A stretch of 33,349 bases of DNA, taken from positions 1 through 33,349 of the forward strand of contig JBBRWC010000036.1 in NCBI GenBank assembly GCA_038246255.1, given 5' to 3'. Position 1 is the stretch's first letter, and each line of letters opens with the position of its first letter. The DNA is from RI-242 sp038246255 (GTDB lineage: Bacteria; Planctomycetota; UBA1135; GCA-002686595). Position numbers and translations under genes: made by a program. Below are positions 15,009 through 23,319 of the stretch, in pieces. The notes under the pieces are model-generated. The model saw only the letters and a program-made list of their open reading frames with translations, was not told the DNA's origin and made no database searches.

Positions 15009-17003
15009 TCAGAACACCCAGGCGTCCGCGGGCCCCGCGCCAAACCGCAGCACTTCGGTCTGTAGGTCGACAAAGGCCGCCTGGATCCACACGCGTGTTG
15101 CACCCGGCAAGCTGGACGGCAGCGGAAGCGCCGCGTTCACCGTGCCGCTCGGACCGAGCGGCACCGTAAGGAGCGGAATCTGCGCGCCAATCGGCAAATG
15201 CCACAGCCCCAGGATCGGGGGAAGCGCGAGCCCGGTGGGTTCCGCCGACGCGGCAAGGAACACAAACGCAAACTCGGCGGGCGCACCGCTCAGCATAAGG
15301 CGCATCGACGTGCCCGCGCCGGTCGCAGGGGACGGCGCATGGAAAGCGGGCCCATCGGGCCAATCGTGGGCAAGCTCCGCGTCGCGGCCGGCGCCGAAGG
15401 CCCAGAGCCGCCCAGCGCCGTCGGCAAACCACGCTACCGCGCCGTCCGCCGCGACGGGTAGCGCAAAGGGTGTTGTGAGCGCGCCCCCACCCGCAGTGCT
15501 CCAGTCGCCGCTGCGCGCGCTGAACGCCATCACGTCGCCCGCTTGCGCAACCGCAAGCACGCCGTCCGTGCTCGTCACCGTCGCACCAGGTGGCGTCGCG
15601 ATGGGCGGGCGCACTTGCCCGAAACGGCCGTCGTGCAAGGAAAGTTCGCTGGAAACGGCGTCAACCCACGCCAGGATCGACCCCGTCGCCAACATCGTGG
15701 AACCGGGTGCGAGCAAGGGACCCTCGACCCAACCGTTCCACCGTGGTGTGAACGCGCGTGCACGGCCAGCGCTATCGATCAAACCCGCGCCCGCGTGGGC
15801 ATTCGCGAATTCAACACCGCCAACCGGTGCGCTCCACTGGCCCGTTGCGGGTGAATACGCACGCCAGTTCAGATCTGCGTTGAGCACCAGCGCCATATGG
15901 TCCGAGCCAAAGGCAAGTCCGTGGGGACCGGTGCTCGGAACCTGCGTGAAGCCCGCGCGCAGGCCGCTCGCAGCGGCGAGCGATCCGGTCACCGGATCTT
16001 CGAAGATCGCAGTGTCGCCCTCGACGCCAACGGTAATCCTCGCGCCGGACAGGACGCTCCACACACCCGGGCGGGCCGCGAAGGTCGTCAGGTTGAACGC
16101 AAACCCGAGGTTCTCGATCGCAACGATCGATTCGCCACCCCACTGCACCACGACCGTCGGTGTGTGGACGTGCGCGAAGTCGGTGTGCCAACGGCCCGTG
16201 TAGGCGCTGAAGGCGGATGCGTAAAAGCGCGTGAGGATCGGATGCTGGACGCGCACAAGTGCGACCGATCGCCCGATGTGCGTCGACGACGAAAACTGGA
16301 GCACACCGGAGACGTCCCAGTTGCCGAGCACGCCCGTGAACGCGGCCACGCGGTCCACCCCGCCGCCGCCAAGTTGGCGCAGCGGTGCGAGCGCAACTTC
16401 GCCGCGTGCAAACGGCAAGTCGCCGGCCTGACCCGTGGGTGTGTCGAGCACGGCCCAGGTCGCGGTTCGCGCCGCAAATCCGACGTAGCGCACGCCGTCG
16501 CGCAACGCAGCAACACCCTCCGCCAATGCGATTTCGTTGTTGGCCACCACCGCCGCGTTGAGTGCGATCGACACCCAATCGCCGCTCAGCGCGCTGAAGG
16601 CGTGCGCCACGGGTCCCGTGCCGTCGTCGCGCACGACCAGCGCGACATCACCCGCGGCCCCGGCGAAACTCCCGGTCGGGCCCGCGAGCGTCGCGACCCG
16701 CCCGTCGAGCGCGCTCCATACGCGGTAACCCGCGCCGTCGTGGAAGAGCGCGACCCGCGCTCCCCGCGCAACCAAGGTTGCACCCGTTGCTGCGACCGGG
16801 CTCCAGCGCCGTTGCAGCGCCGAAAACGCCTGCCACTGTGCGCCGTCGTCGTGGAGCACGAGGAAATCGTCGGCGGCGATTGCCCCCGCGGGGTTGAACG
16901 CCGTGTCGGCCCACTGGGCGGGGGCGGGATTGGAGAGCGCGCCGAGGAGCAGCGCGGCCAGCGCCAACGGGGCGGCGGGCAGGAGACGGGTCCGGGTCTT
17001 CAT
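15009..17003 (-). CDS. Secreted repeat protein, probable beta-propeller with about 12 repeats
   Basis: 664 residues from the ATG at 17003, which starts a signal peptide (MKTRTRLLPAAPLALAALLL) with cleavage after NPAPA. The mature protein is built from a roughly 45-55 residue repeat whose core is A-[FY]-S-A-x-x-G-x-W: WQAFSALQRRWSPV, HAFSALSGDWVSIAL, AAFTGVLGNWDVSG, SAFSAYTGRWHTDFA, WRAYSPATGQWSAP, MAFSARSGDWSTAGG and more degenerate copies such as YRVWSALDGRVATLA. I count about twelve. Such short beta repeats usually close into propellers. The last roughly 100 residues (SMRLMLSGAPAEFAFVFLAA, LGLWHLPIGAQIPLLTVPLG) form the beta-rich module seen on other exported proteins here. No active site was seen. 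It is divergent from the sugar dehydrogenase gene with about 205 bases between starts. Confidence 0.85.
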   Translation of the reverse strand: MKTRTRLLPAAPLALAALLLGALSNPAPAQWADTAFNPAGAIAADDFLVLHDDGAQWQAFSALQRRWSPVAATGATLVARGARVALFHDGAGYRVWSALDGRVATLAGPTGSFAGAAGDVALVVRDDGTGPVAHAFSALSGDWVSIALNAAVVANNEIALAEGVAALRDGVRYVGFAARTATWAVLDTPTGQAGDLPFARGEVALAPLRQLGGGGVDRVAAFTGVLGNWDVSGVLQFSSSTHIGRSVALVRVQHPILTRFYASAFSAYTGRWHTDFAHVHTPTVVVQWGGESIVAIENLGFAFNLTTFAARPGVWSVLSGARITVGVEGDTAIFEDPVTGSLAAASGLRAGFTQVPSTGPHGLAFGSDHMALVLNADLNWRAYSPATGQWSAPVGGVEFANAHAGAGLIDSAGRARAFTPRWNGWVEGPLLAPGSTMLATGSILAWVDAVSSELSLHDGRFGQVRPPIATPPGATVTSTDGVLAVAQAGDVMAFSARSGDWSTAGGGALTTPFALPVAADGAVAWFADGAGRLWAFGAGRDAELAHDWPDGPAFHAPSPATGAGTSMRLMLSGAPAEFAFVFLAASAEPTGLALPPILGLWHLPIGAQIPLLTVPLGPSGTVNAALPLPSSLPGATRVWIQAAFVDLQTEVLRFGAGPADAWVF

Positions 17004-17208
17004 GGGGGGCAGCGGGCGGGACAATCAACGGGCGCCCCCCGATCCTACGCGGCCGGTGCGAAGCCCGTCAGGGACGGCCATTGACGAAATCGCAACTGGC
17101 TGGGAGGCTCAGCACTTGCGCCCCGATCGCGTGCGCCCCCGATCCGCCCCACCCGGGGGGGTCGCGGGTCCCCACCGCTGGCCTCCGCGGCCCCCTGCCC
17201 TCCCTTCC

Positions 17209-18909
17209 ATGGCCCTTGGTAACCCCGTGAACCCCGTGAACTCCGCGCCGCTCGTCCTTTTCACCTTCGTCGTCCTACTCCTTGGCGCAAAGGTGGCCGA
17301 CGCGCAGACCCCGCTCACGACCGAGCGCATCGCAAACAACCTCGCGCTGCCCACGTGGGCTGGCGCGCCCAAGGGCGACAGCCGCCTGTTCGTCTGCGAG
17401 CAGAACACCGCGCGAATCCGAATCGTGAAGAACGGCGTCGTGGGACTCTTGCCGTTCCTCGATCTCAACGCGCTCGCCTCCCAGGGCGGCGAGCGCGGAT
17501 TGCTCGGCTTGGCGTTCCATCCGGATTACGCGACGAACCGCTACTTCTACGTCTTCTATGTCGACAACGCCGGCGACTCGGTGGTCGTGCGCTACAGCCG
17601 CAGCGCGACGGATCCCGACCGTGCCGATGCCACCAGCGCGTTCCCGATCCTCAAGGTTCCCCAACCGGCTTCGAACCACAACGGGGGGGGCATACAGTTC
17701 GGGCCGGACGGCTACCTGTGGTTATCGTTCGGCGACGGCGGGGCGTTCGATCCGATCTGCAACGGCATGAACCCGACGAACCTGCTCGGCAAGATCGTGC
17801 GCATCGATGTCGACGGGGGTTCGCCCTACGCCATTCCTGCTTCGAACCCCTACGCAGGCGGTGGTTTCTATCCGCCCGAGACGTGGGCCGTGGGTCTGCG
17901 CAATCCGTACCGCTTCCACGTCGACGTCAATGGCGAGCTCTACATCGGCGACGTCGGCGAGAGCACGCGCGAGGAGATCAACTGGGCTCCGGCAGGGGCC
18001 GCCGCCCGGAACTACGGCTGGACGGTCATGGAAGGCGACCTTTGCATTGGCCTGCTTCAGTGCCCCCCTGGCACGACCGCGCCGTGTTTTGATCCCTCCT
18101 ACACCATGCCCGTCCACGTGTACAACCACGGCGTGGGGTGCGCGGTGATCGGCGGCAACGTGTACCGCGGCTGCGCGATCCCCGACCTCATCGGCACGTA
18201 CTTTTTTGCCGATTACTGCACGGCGCGGATCTGGTCGATGCGCGTGGTGGGTGGCGCCGCGACCCAGTTCACCGACCGCACGGTGGAACTCGCTCCGGGT
18301 GGTCCGCTTGCGATCGGCACACCCAGCTCCTTCGGCGTGGACGGCGCGGGCGAACTGCTGATCGTCGACCACGCGGGTGGAGAGGTTTTCCGGATCAAGC
18401 CCGCGAATGCGGGCCCCGACTGCGATGCCAACGGCATGCTCGATTCGTGCCAAATCGCCGCGAACGGGCTGCTCGATATTGACCAGGACGGCCTCTTGGA
18501 CCTGTGTGAGGGCTTGGGCGGAGACGTCGCCACGATTTCGGCCGCTGCGGGCGGTCAACAGAACCTGGTGATCCGCGCCGGCGCGGCGCGCGCCAACCAG
18601 CTCCACTTCGTGCTGGGTTCGGCCGGCGGCACGGCGCCGCCCCTCGTCATCGACGGCGTGTCGATTCCACTGTTCTTTGTGGACGCGTGGTTCAGCTACA
18701 CCGCGACCAACGCAAACGGGCCGCTGCTCGTGGGCACGCTTGCGGTGCTCGATGGCGCGGGCAACGGCGACGCCACCATCGTGCTGCCGCCTTTGCCGCC
18801 CGCCGCGGCCGGGCTCGTTTTGCACCACGCCGCGGTCGCGATCGACATTTTCGGGCTGGGGAACGCCACGTGGGCGAGCCACGCACTGCCGCTCACGATT
18901 GGACTGTGA
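17209..18909 (+). CDS. Secreted PQQ-dependent sugar dehydrogenase-like protein
   Basis: 566 residues from the ATG at 17209, with a signal peptide (MALGNPVNPVNSAPLVLFTF ... AKVADA|Q). The catalytic region (about 35-400) is the six-bladed propeller of soluble glucose/aldose sugar dehydrogenases: LPTWAGAPKGDSRLFVCEQN, GGERGLLGLAFHPDYATNRY, SNHNGGGIQFGPDGYLWLSF with GDGG, LLGKIVRIDVDG, WAVGLRNPYRFHVD and GELYIGDVGESTREEINW. The family oxidises sugars with PQQ and Ca2+ in the periplasm or outside. The SNHNGG motif contains the His usually acting as base. Then comes a double Ca-loop linker (CDANGMLDSC and DIDQDGLLDLCE) and a roughly 130-residue beta module also found on the metzincin at 28.2-30 kb. 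The upstream frame to 16894 is not used. It ends at a hairpin shared with the convergent methyltransferase. Confidence 0.85.
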   Translation: MALGNPVNPVNSAPLVLFTFVVLLLGAKVADAQTPLTTERIANNLALPTWAGAPKGDSRLFVCEQNTARIRIVKNGVVGLLPFLDLNALASQGGERGLLGLAFHPDYATNRYFYVFYVDNAGDSVVVRYSRSATDPDRADATSAFPILKVPQPASNHNGGGIQFGPDGYLWLSFGDGGAFDPICNGMNPTNLLGKIVRIDVDGGSPYAIPASNPYAGGGFYPPETWAVGLRNPYRFHVDVNGELYIGDVGESTREEINWAPAGAAARNYGWTVMEGDLCIGLLQCPPGTTAPCFDPSYTMPVHVYNHGVGCAVIGGNVYRGCAIPDLIGTYFFADYCTARIWSMRVVGGAATQFTDRTVELAPGGPLAIGTPSSFGVDGAGELLIVDHAGGEVFRIKPANAGPDCDANGMLDSCQIAANGLLDIDQDGLLDLCEGLGGDVATISAAAGGQQNLVIRAGAARANQLHFVLGSAGGTAPPLVIDGVSIPLFFVDAWFSYTATNANGPLLVGTLAVLDGAGNGDATIVLPPLPPAAAGLVLHHAAVAIDIFGLGNATWASHALPLTIGL

Positions 18910-18938
18910 CCAACGGGTGGACCTGACAGCGTCGCGTC

Positions 18939-18971
18939 GCGCGCACGCGGGCCTCAGCGCCCCGTGCGCGC
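18939..18971. terminator. GC-rich hairpin between convergent genes
   Basis: GCGCGCACG at 18939-18947 pairs with CGTGCGCGC at 18963-18971, extended inward by GGGC/GCCC around loop CTCAGC. It spans the gap and the last codons of the minus-strand methyltransferase. No clear T-run follows on either strand, so termination is plausible but not certain. Confidence 0.45.
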
Positions 18972-19673
18972 GCGTTTGCGAATCACGTTGACCATCCACT
19001 GGCCATCCGAGTGGAGCGTCGTTTCGACGTTCGCGATCGGAGCGAGTCGTTGGCTCACGTCCGTGGTGCGAGTGCGATTGGCCACCATCAGGTGACCGTT
19101 CTCCGCGAACAGGTTCCACTGGTGGAACCCACCGAAGTTCTGAGCGTCGGCTTCGTTCGTCGCGTGGTGCATGAACACGTATGCCCCGTCGCGCGCCGCT
19201 GCCACGAGCTGATCGATCGCGGCAACGGGATCTTGGCAATGGTCGATACAGTTGCGTGCGTGGACCAGGTCAAAACGGTTGCGCCCGGCGTCCTCTAACA
19301 CCGCTTCCGCGCGTCCAAAACGCGTTCGCACGGGCGGTTCGACACCCAACTCCGCCAGCACCCCGTCGTAGTACGGTGCCAAGGGATCGATGGCGGTGAT
19401 GCGAAGATCGCGGCGGGGCAATACCTTGCCGAGCCAAGTCAGCGGGCCTGCCCCAACGTCGAGCACTTCCACGCGCGCCCCCGGCGGCTGCGTCAGGAGC
19501 TCCGCAACGTACGGTTGCAGCGGTTCCAGGGGATCCAGGCGTCGGCGGTACTCCTCCGCCTCGGCCCCGCCCTTGCTGCGGAACCAACCCTCCCAGAACG
19601 CCATTTCCTCACGGATGCCTTCGGCGGGTATTTCGATCCGCGGACCCGTGCCGCGGGTGGTTGTGAACTGCAT
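18954..19673 (-). CDS. SAM-dependent methyltransferase (class I, Methyltransf_11 type)
   Basis: 239 residues from the ATG at 19673, preceded by a good ribosome site (GAGGAA, 7 bases before ATG). Motif I is VEVLDVGAGPLTWLGK (about 70-85), followed by the acidic strand end ITAIDPLAPYYD, the post-motif region and RFDLVHARNCIDHCQDPVAA as motif IV/post-IV. This is the Rossmann-like methyltransferase fold. The C-terminal part FMHHATNEADAQNFGGFHQW and NLFAENGHLMVANR is unusual and probably forms the substrate pocket, so the acceptor cannot be named. No signal peptide, hence cytoplasmic. It stands alone between the sugar dehydrogenase and the large operon; three 16-bp repeats form its leader. Confidence 0.85.
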   Translation of the reverse strand: MQFTTTRGTGPRIEIPAEGIREEMAFWEGWFRSKGGAEAEEYRRRLDPLEPLQPYVAELLTQPPGARVEVLDVGAGPLTWLGKVLPRRDLRITAIDPLAPYYDGVLAELGVEPPVRTRFGRAEAVLEDAGRNRFDLVHARNCIDHCQDPVAAIDQLVAAARDGAYVFMHHATNEADAQNFGGFHQWNLFAENGHLMVANRTRTTDVSQRLAPIANVETTLHSDGQWMVNVIRKRARTGR

Positions 19674-19680
19674 GGACGCT

Positions 19681-19728
19681 TTCCTCGTTGGACTGCTTCC
19701 TCGTTGGACTGCTTCCTCGTTGGACTGC
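19681..19728. repeat. Three perfect 16-bp tandem repeats in the methyltransferase leader
   Basis: TTCCTCGTTGGACTGC is repeated three times without a mismatch. On the coding (minus) strand each unit reads GCAGTCCAACGAGGAA and so contains GAGGAA, a Shine-Dalgarno-like string. The copy nearest the ATG at 19673 supplies the actual ribosome site. Slippage here would change leader length and the number of ribosome sites, not the protein. Confidence 0.8.
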
Positions 19729-20041
19729 AGTGGAGCGGATGCGCTCCGATCGGTCGGACGGACGCAAGTCGGTCCCCCGCAACCCCGATGCCAAACACTC
19801 TCCGAGGTGTCCGATACAGCCCAGCGGCGCGCGACCTTCGGCCATTTTCGGGCCGCGCGAACTCGCACAGCCCGCGCCGCGCAAGCCCGCTGCGTGACAC
19901 CAGCGACCCACGCCGTTCACGGCGCCCGAACGTTTGTCTCCCACACGGGATTGACGCGGGAATCCGCGCTCTTTGCTCGGCGGCGTGCTCCATCGCTCCG
20001 CCGGCGGCGCGGCAGCCCCTCCGCCAACGCAGAGTTGTGCG
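19729..20041. other. Intergenic stretch, no gene recognised
   Basis: About 310 bases between the methyltransferase leader and the end of the large minus-strand operon. Open frames are shadows. A GC hairpin around CGCCGCCGGCGG near 20000-20015 may mark the 3' end of the operon transcript. The promoter of the methyltransferase must lie here, but no clear -35/-10 was found. Confidence 0.4.
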
Positions 20042-20665
20042 TCAGCGCAAAACTTGCAGATCGGGCCAGACAGCGACCGCGCGTTCGAGGGCGGCCCACG
20101 TCGGAACGTCCACCGCAAGGACGTTGCGCAGCGCAAGCAGCGCGAGCGGCGCCCAAGGTGCGACGGCCCGCGGATCACGCGACCAGGCCGCACAGACCGC
20201 GGCCGGGGGCGCAGCGCGCAGCTCGTCCACCTCCTTGGGATCCGGCGCGGCCTGACCGTTGATCCGCCCGAGGAACACTGCGCAGTGCTCCTTTTCGCTG
20301 CCGCGCACGATTCCGCCGGCGACGACGTCGCGCGCGTGGTAGCGGAAGTGTCCGTGGGGTTCGAGCTCCGCATCCACACCCAGCTCGTCCTGGACCCGCC
20401 GACGGGCCGCCACCACGAGGTCCTCGTCGGGATGTGGATGGCTTGCCACGGTCGCGTCAAAAAACCGCGGCCACAGGGGTTTGGTCGGCGCGCGCCGCGC
20501 GAGCAGCACTTGCCCCTTGGGGTCGAGGATCACCACCGTGAAGGCCAGGTGCATCCGCCCTTCGCCTTCGTGCGCGGCGAACCGTCCGACCGTACCTGTC
20601 GGCTTGCCGCGTCCGTCGACGAGCACCACTTCGGCTTCGCGGCTGTGCGAGTTGGAGGCACTCAC
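20042..20665 (-). CDS. Isopentenyl-diphosphate isomerase-like Nudix protein lacking the catalytic Cys
   Basis: 207 residues from the GTG at 20665, which overlaps the upstream stop as GTGA. Alignment by eye with E. coli Idi is strong along the chain: VVLVDGRGKPTGTVGRFAAH, RMHLAFTVVILDPKGQVLLA, FFDATVASHPHPDEDL, AARRRVQDELG, HFRYHA and SEKEHCAVFLGRING. The metal ligands of Idi (His25, His32, His69, Glu114, Glu116) correspond to H32, H39, H76, E124 and E126, all present. The Nudix Glu is also there. The catalytic Cys67 of Idi corresponds to Ala74 (TVAS-HP for SVCG-HP). Type 1 Idi needs that Cys for allylic isomerisation, so this protein probably has another Nudix-type hydrolase activity. It is the last gene of the operon; cytoplasmic. 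Confidence 0.8.
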   Translation of the reverse strand: MSASNSHSREAEVVLVDGRGKPTGTVGRFAAHEGEGRMHLAFTVVILDPKGQVLLARRAPTKPLWPRFFDATVASHPHPDEDLVVAARRRVQDELGVDAELEPHGHFRYHARDVVAGGIVRGSEKEHCAVFLGRINGQAAPDPKEVDELRAAPPAAVCAAWSRDPRAVAPWAPLALLALRNVLAVDVPTWAALERAVAVWPDLQVLR

Positions 20666-23319
20666 AGGCGGCGCACCTTGATGCCGCGGAACCACACGGG
20701 GTCGCCATGGTCCTGTAGCGCGATGCGACCTTCCGCGAGCCGTCCAAACCGCTTGAGCGAGGCGAACTTCGACGCTTCGATGCGACGGTTCCAGTCTTCG
20801 CTGCCGATCTCGCAATCCACCGTCTGCTGGCCATTCAGCCAGAGCTCGACGTGCTGTCCCTGCACGCGGATGCGCACGCGGTTCCACGCACCCGCGGGCC
20901 GCGTGGCGTCGATCGGCGGAGCGTAGAGCGCGTAGAGCGAACCCGCGGAGGTCTTGGGATCGCGGCCGTCCGGGTGCCGCAGGTTGTCGAGCACCTGCAT
21001 CTCGGGCCCCGTGGTCCAAACGCTGCGTTCGTCGGCGCCGACGCGCCAGAAGATGCCGCTGTTGCCGCCCGACTCCACCTTCCATTCCAGTTCGAGCTCG
21101 AAGTCGCCGAACAGCTCACGCGTCGTGATGTCGCCGCCGGGGCCTGCGCGATGCAACGCACCCTGGTCGACCACCCAACCCGCGGGAAAATCGTCCCCAC
21201 CCGCGCTCTTCCAGTGGCGCGCGGGGTCCGCGCCGTCGAAAAGCAGTTCCCAGCCCTGTTCCACTGCGCTCGGGTTTAGTCCGTTCATCGGTCGCTCGAA
21301 GGGGTTCGGGAGCACTGGGCCGACGCGGGTCGGCAGGCGATTCAACGTCGTCCAACTCTCCGCGGTCCAAAGCGCGCGGTCCGCTTCTGATCGCAGCCCA
21401 AGGGGCAAACGCACGTGGACTACGGTACCCGCTTGGAGCCCGTCGACCTCGATGAACACACGGCGACGGTCCGGCGACACACTCGCCGAGCGAGTCGGAA
21501 GGAACGTTTCGTCCACCTTCGGTCCGCCGTAAAGCGCGGTGGGCTCGTAACGCCAACGGGTCACGACGTAGTCGTCCGCTTCCCAACCCGCGCCTTCTGC
21601 GAGAGGCTCGGTGAACTCGAACGCCAATCCGTTGGCGAAGCTGCGCACGCTCAGGGGTTCGAAACAGGGTTCCGCAGTGAACACCAAACGCTCGAGCCCA
21701 AAACTCTGCTTGCCTTCCTGGCCCCAGTTGCCCGACGAGCCGATGCCGCCTACGTAGAGCGCGCCATCCGGCCCGTTCTTCACGCGGTTGGCACCGCCTT
21801 CGAGCCCCTGGGTGAAGCGGAACACCGTGCCTTGGCGAACACCATCGACAATTTCCATGGCCGTGCGCTTGAGCCCACCGTGGGTCACGTCCGTGTGCAC
21901 GAGCTGGCCCTTGTAGAGTCCATGCCGCAGGGGCGTGACCTCACCGGGGCTGTTGCCGATTTCACCCTGGGGCAGCCACACGACGGGCGGTGTCTCGGCG
22001 CGGTTTGCGAACTCGGCTTCGAGCGGTGTTCCCGTGACCACGGAGCGGTTGCCGAAGAAGGCCCCTTCCGCGAACACGAGCAGCTTCGAAACGGGCACCC
22101 AATCCCCCTGGTTATCGGTCAGGTAAATCTGACCGTCGTCGCCGAGTCCGATGCCATTGGGAGTGCGCAGTCCACGCGCAACGATGCGCCAATCGCCGGT
22201 TTGCGCGTCGATCTCGATCACGCTGCCGCGGTCGGGGAGCTGGGGTTTCGTGCTGGCCCCGCCCGGGTCGATCGCGATCGCGAGGTTCGCGTAGAAGCGC
22301 CCGGCGCGGTGCACGAGGCCGAAAGCAAACTCATGGAAGTTCGCCGTGACCTGCCAACCGCTCGCAACCGCCCGGTACTCGTCGGCCACACCGTCGAGGT
22401 CCGTGTCAATCAGCTCGGTCAACTCCTGCTTTTGCAGCACGAAGATCCGATCGTTCACGACGCACAACCCCAGAGGCTCAGCGAGTCCCGACGCAAACCG
22501 CCGCACGCGGATCCGATCCGGCGCGACCTTGCCCACTCCCTCGAGGAAATACACCGCGCCGTCGGGATCCCAGGTGCACAGGACGAGCGTGCCGTCGGCG
22601 AGCCAATCGATGCCACCGACTTTAGGCTCGAAGCCCTCGGGACGCGCTTTCTCCAAGCGGTACGAGGGATGCACGCCAGCGAGCCATTGGCCGTCACCCG
22701 GCCGGCCCTTGGGCAACGGCCGCAGGACCGCCTTTTTGCCGGGGCTCGTCACACGGACCTCCGCGGCGTGCGCGCCGAGGTGGGTGGTGGGAATGAGCTC
22801 GAACGCGGTCGCGCCCGGGGGGCGCCACGCGAGGCTGAGGCGCGCTCCGCCCCAGCCCTCGAAGTGCACCGCTTCCATCGGATGCCAGCCCTCTTCGAGC
22901 TCTAACTCGCCATCCAGCGGCTCTGGGCCATGCAGGCCGTCGTGGTTCACGACGAGCTGGCCGCCGATGCGCAGTTGTGATCCGTCGTCGGAGATCAAAC
23001 GGAATCCGTAGCGACCCGTCGACGGTGCGCGGATGTACCCATCGACCACGGTGATGAACTGGTCGGCCGCGCCGAAGGCTTCGTCCTCCAGGTCCAAGAG
23101 CGGTGTGATGAACGAAACGTTGGGTGTTTGCCCCGGCGTCGGCCACACCACGTGGCTCATCGCTTCGTCGATCTGATAGATGCGGACGGAGACGCCGCCC
23201 ACGAGCGGCGGAAGGGAAGCAGCGGGCAGCGCCCGGCGCTGGGCCGCGGCGTCCAAACCGGCGCAGGCAAAGAGCGCGCTCGCAAACAACGGCGCGCGGA
23301 GCAAAAAGTTGAGCTTCAT
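20662..23319 (-). CDS. Secreted PA14 / propeller / DUF1080 (3-keto-disaccharide hydrolase) fusion
   Basis: 885 residues with a signal peptide (MKLNFLLRAPLFASALFACA ... AAAQ). Domain 1 (about 40-190) is a PA14 fold: FITVVDGYIRAPSTGRYGFR, LISDDGSQLRIGGQLVVNHD and EEGWHPMEAVHFEGWGGARL. Domain 2 (about 215-560) is a PQQ-dehydrogenase/NHL-type propeller: VGGIDWLADGTLVLCTWDPD, GLRTPNGIGLGDDGQIYLTD and VKNGPDGALYVGGIGSSGNW. A beta-sandwich linker follows. Domain 3 (about 700-885) is DUF1080: GWELLFDGADPARHWKS, FELELEWKVESGGNSGIFWR, GPEMQVLDNLRHPDGRD, VELWLNGQQTVDCEIG and GRIALQDHGDPVWFRGIKVR. Some characterised DUF1080 proteins cleave 3-keto-glycosides. The fusion suggests sugar binding and cleavage outside the membrane. 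Both ends overlap neighbours by four bases (ATGA, GTGA), showing tight translational coupling. Confidence 0.85.
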   Translation of the reverse strand: MKLNFLLRAPLFASALFACAGLDAAAQRRALPAASLPPLVGGVSVRIYQIDEAMSHVVWPTPGQTPNVSFITPLLDLEDEAFGAADQFITVVDGYIRAPSTGRYGFRLISDDGSQLRIGGQLVVNHDGLHGPEPLDGELELEEGWHPMEAVHFEGWGGARLSLAWRPPGATAFELIPTTHLGAHAAEVRVTSPGKKAVLRPLPKGRPGDGQWLAGVHPSYRLEKARPEGFEPKVGGIDWLADGTLVLCTWDPDGAVYFLEGVGKVAPDRIRVRRFASGLAEPLGLCVVNDRIFVLQKQELTELIDTDLDGVADEYRAVASGWQVTANFHEFAFGLVHRAGRFYANLAIAIDPGGASTKPQLPDRGSVIEIDAQTGDWRIVARGLRTPNGIGLGDDGQIYLTDNQGDWVPVSKLLVFAEGAFFGNRSVVTGTPLEAEFANRAETPPVVWLPQGEIGNSPGEVTPLRHGLYKGQLVHTDVTHGGLKRTAMEIVDGVRQGTVFRFTQGLEGGANRVKNGPDGALYVGGIGSSGNWGQEGKQSFGLERLVFTAEPCFEPLSVRSFANGLAFEFTEPLAEGAGWEADDYVVTRWRYEPTALYGGPKVDETFLPTRSASVSPDRRRVFIEVDGLQAGTVVHVRLPLGLRSEADRALWTAESWTTLNRLPTRVGPVLPNPFERPMNGLNPSAVEQGWELLFDGADPARHWKSAGGDDFPAGWVVDQGALHRAGPGGDITTRELFGDFELELEWKVESGGNSGIFWRVGADERSVWTTGPEMQVLDNLRHPDGRDPKTSAGSLYALYAPPIDATRPAGAWNRVRIRVQGQHVELWLNGQQTVDCEIGSEDWNRRIEASKFASLKRFGRLAEGRIALQDHGDPVWFRGIKVRRL

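Noticed and set aside
17722..19239. A 505-codon minus-strand frame
   Set aside because: It lies opposite the PQQ sugar dehydrogenase and part of the methyltransferase and reads as Arg/His/Val-rich sequence of no family, so it is a shadow.
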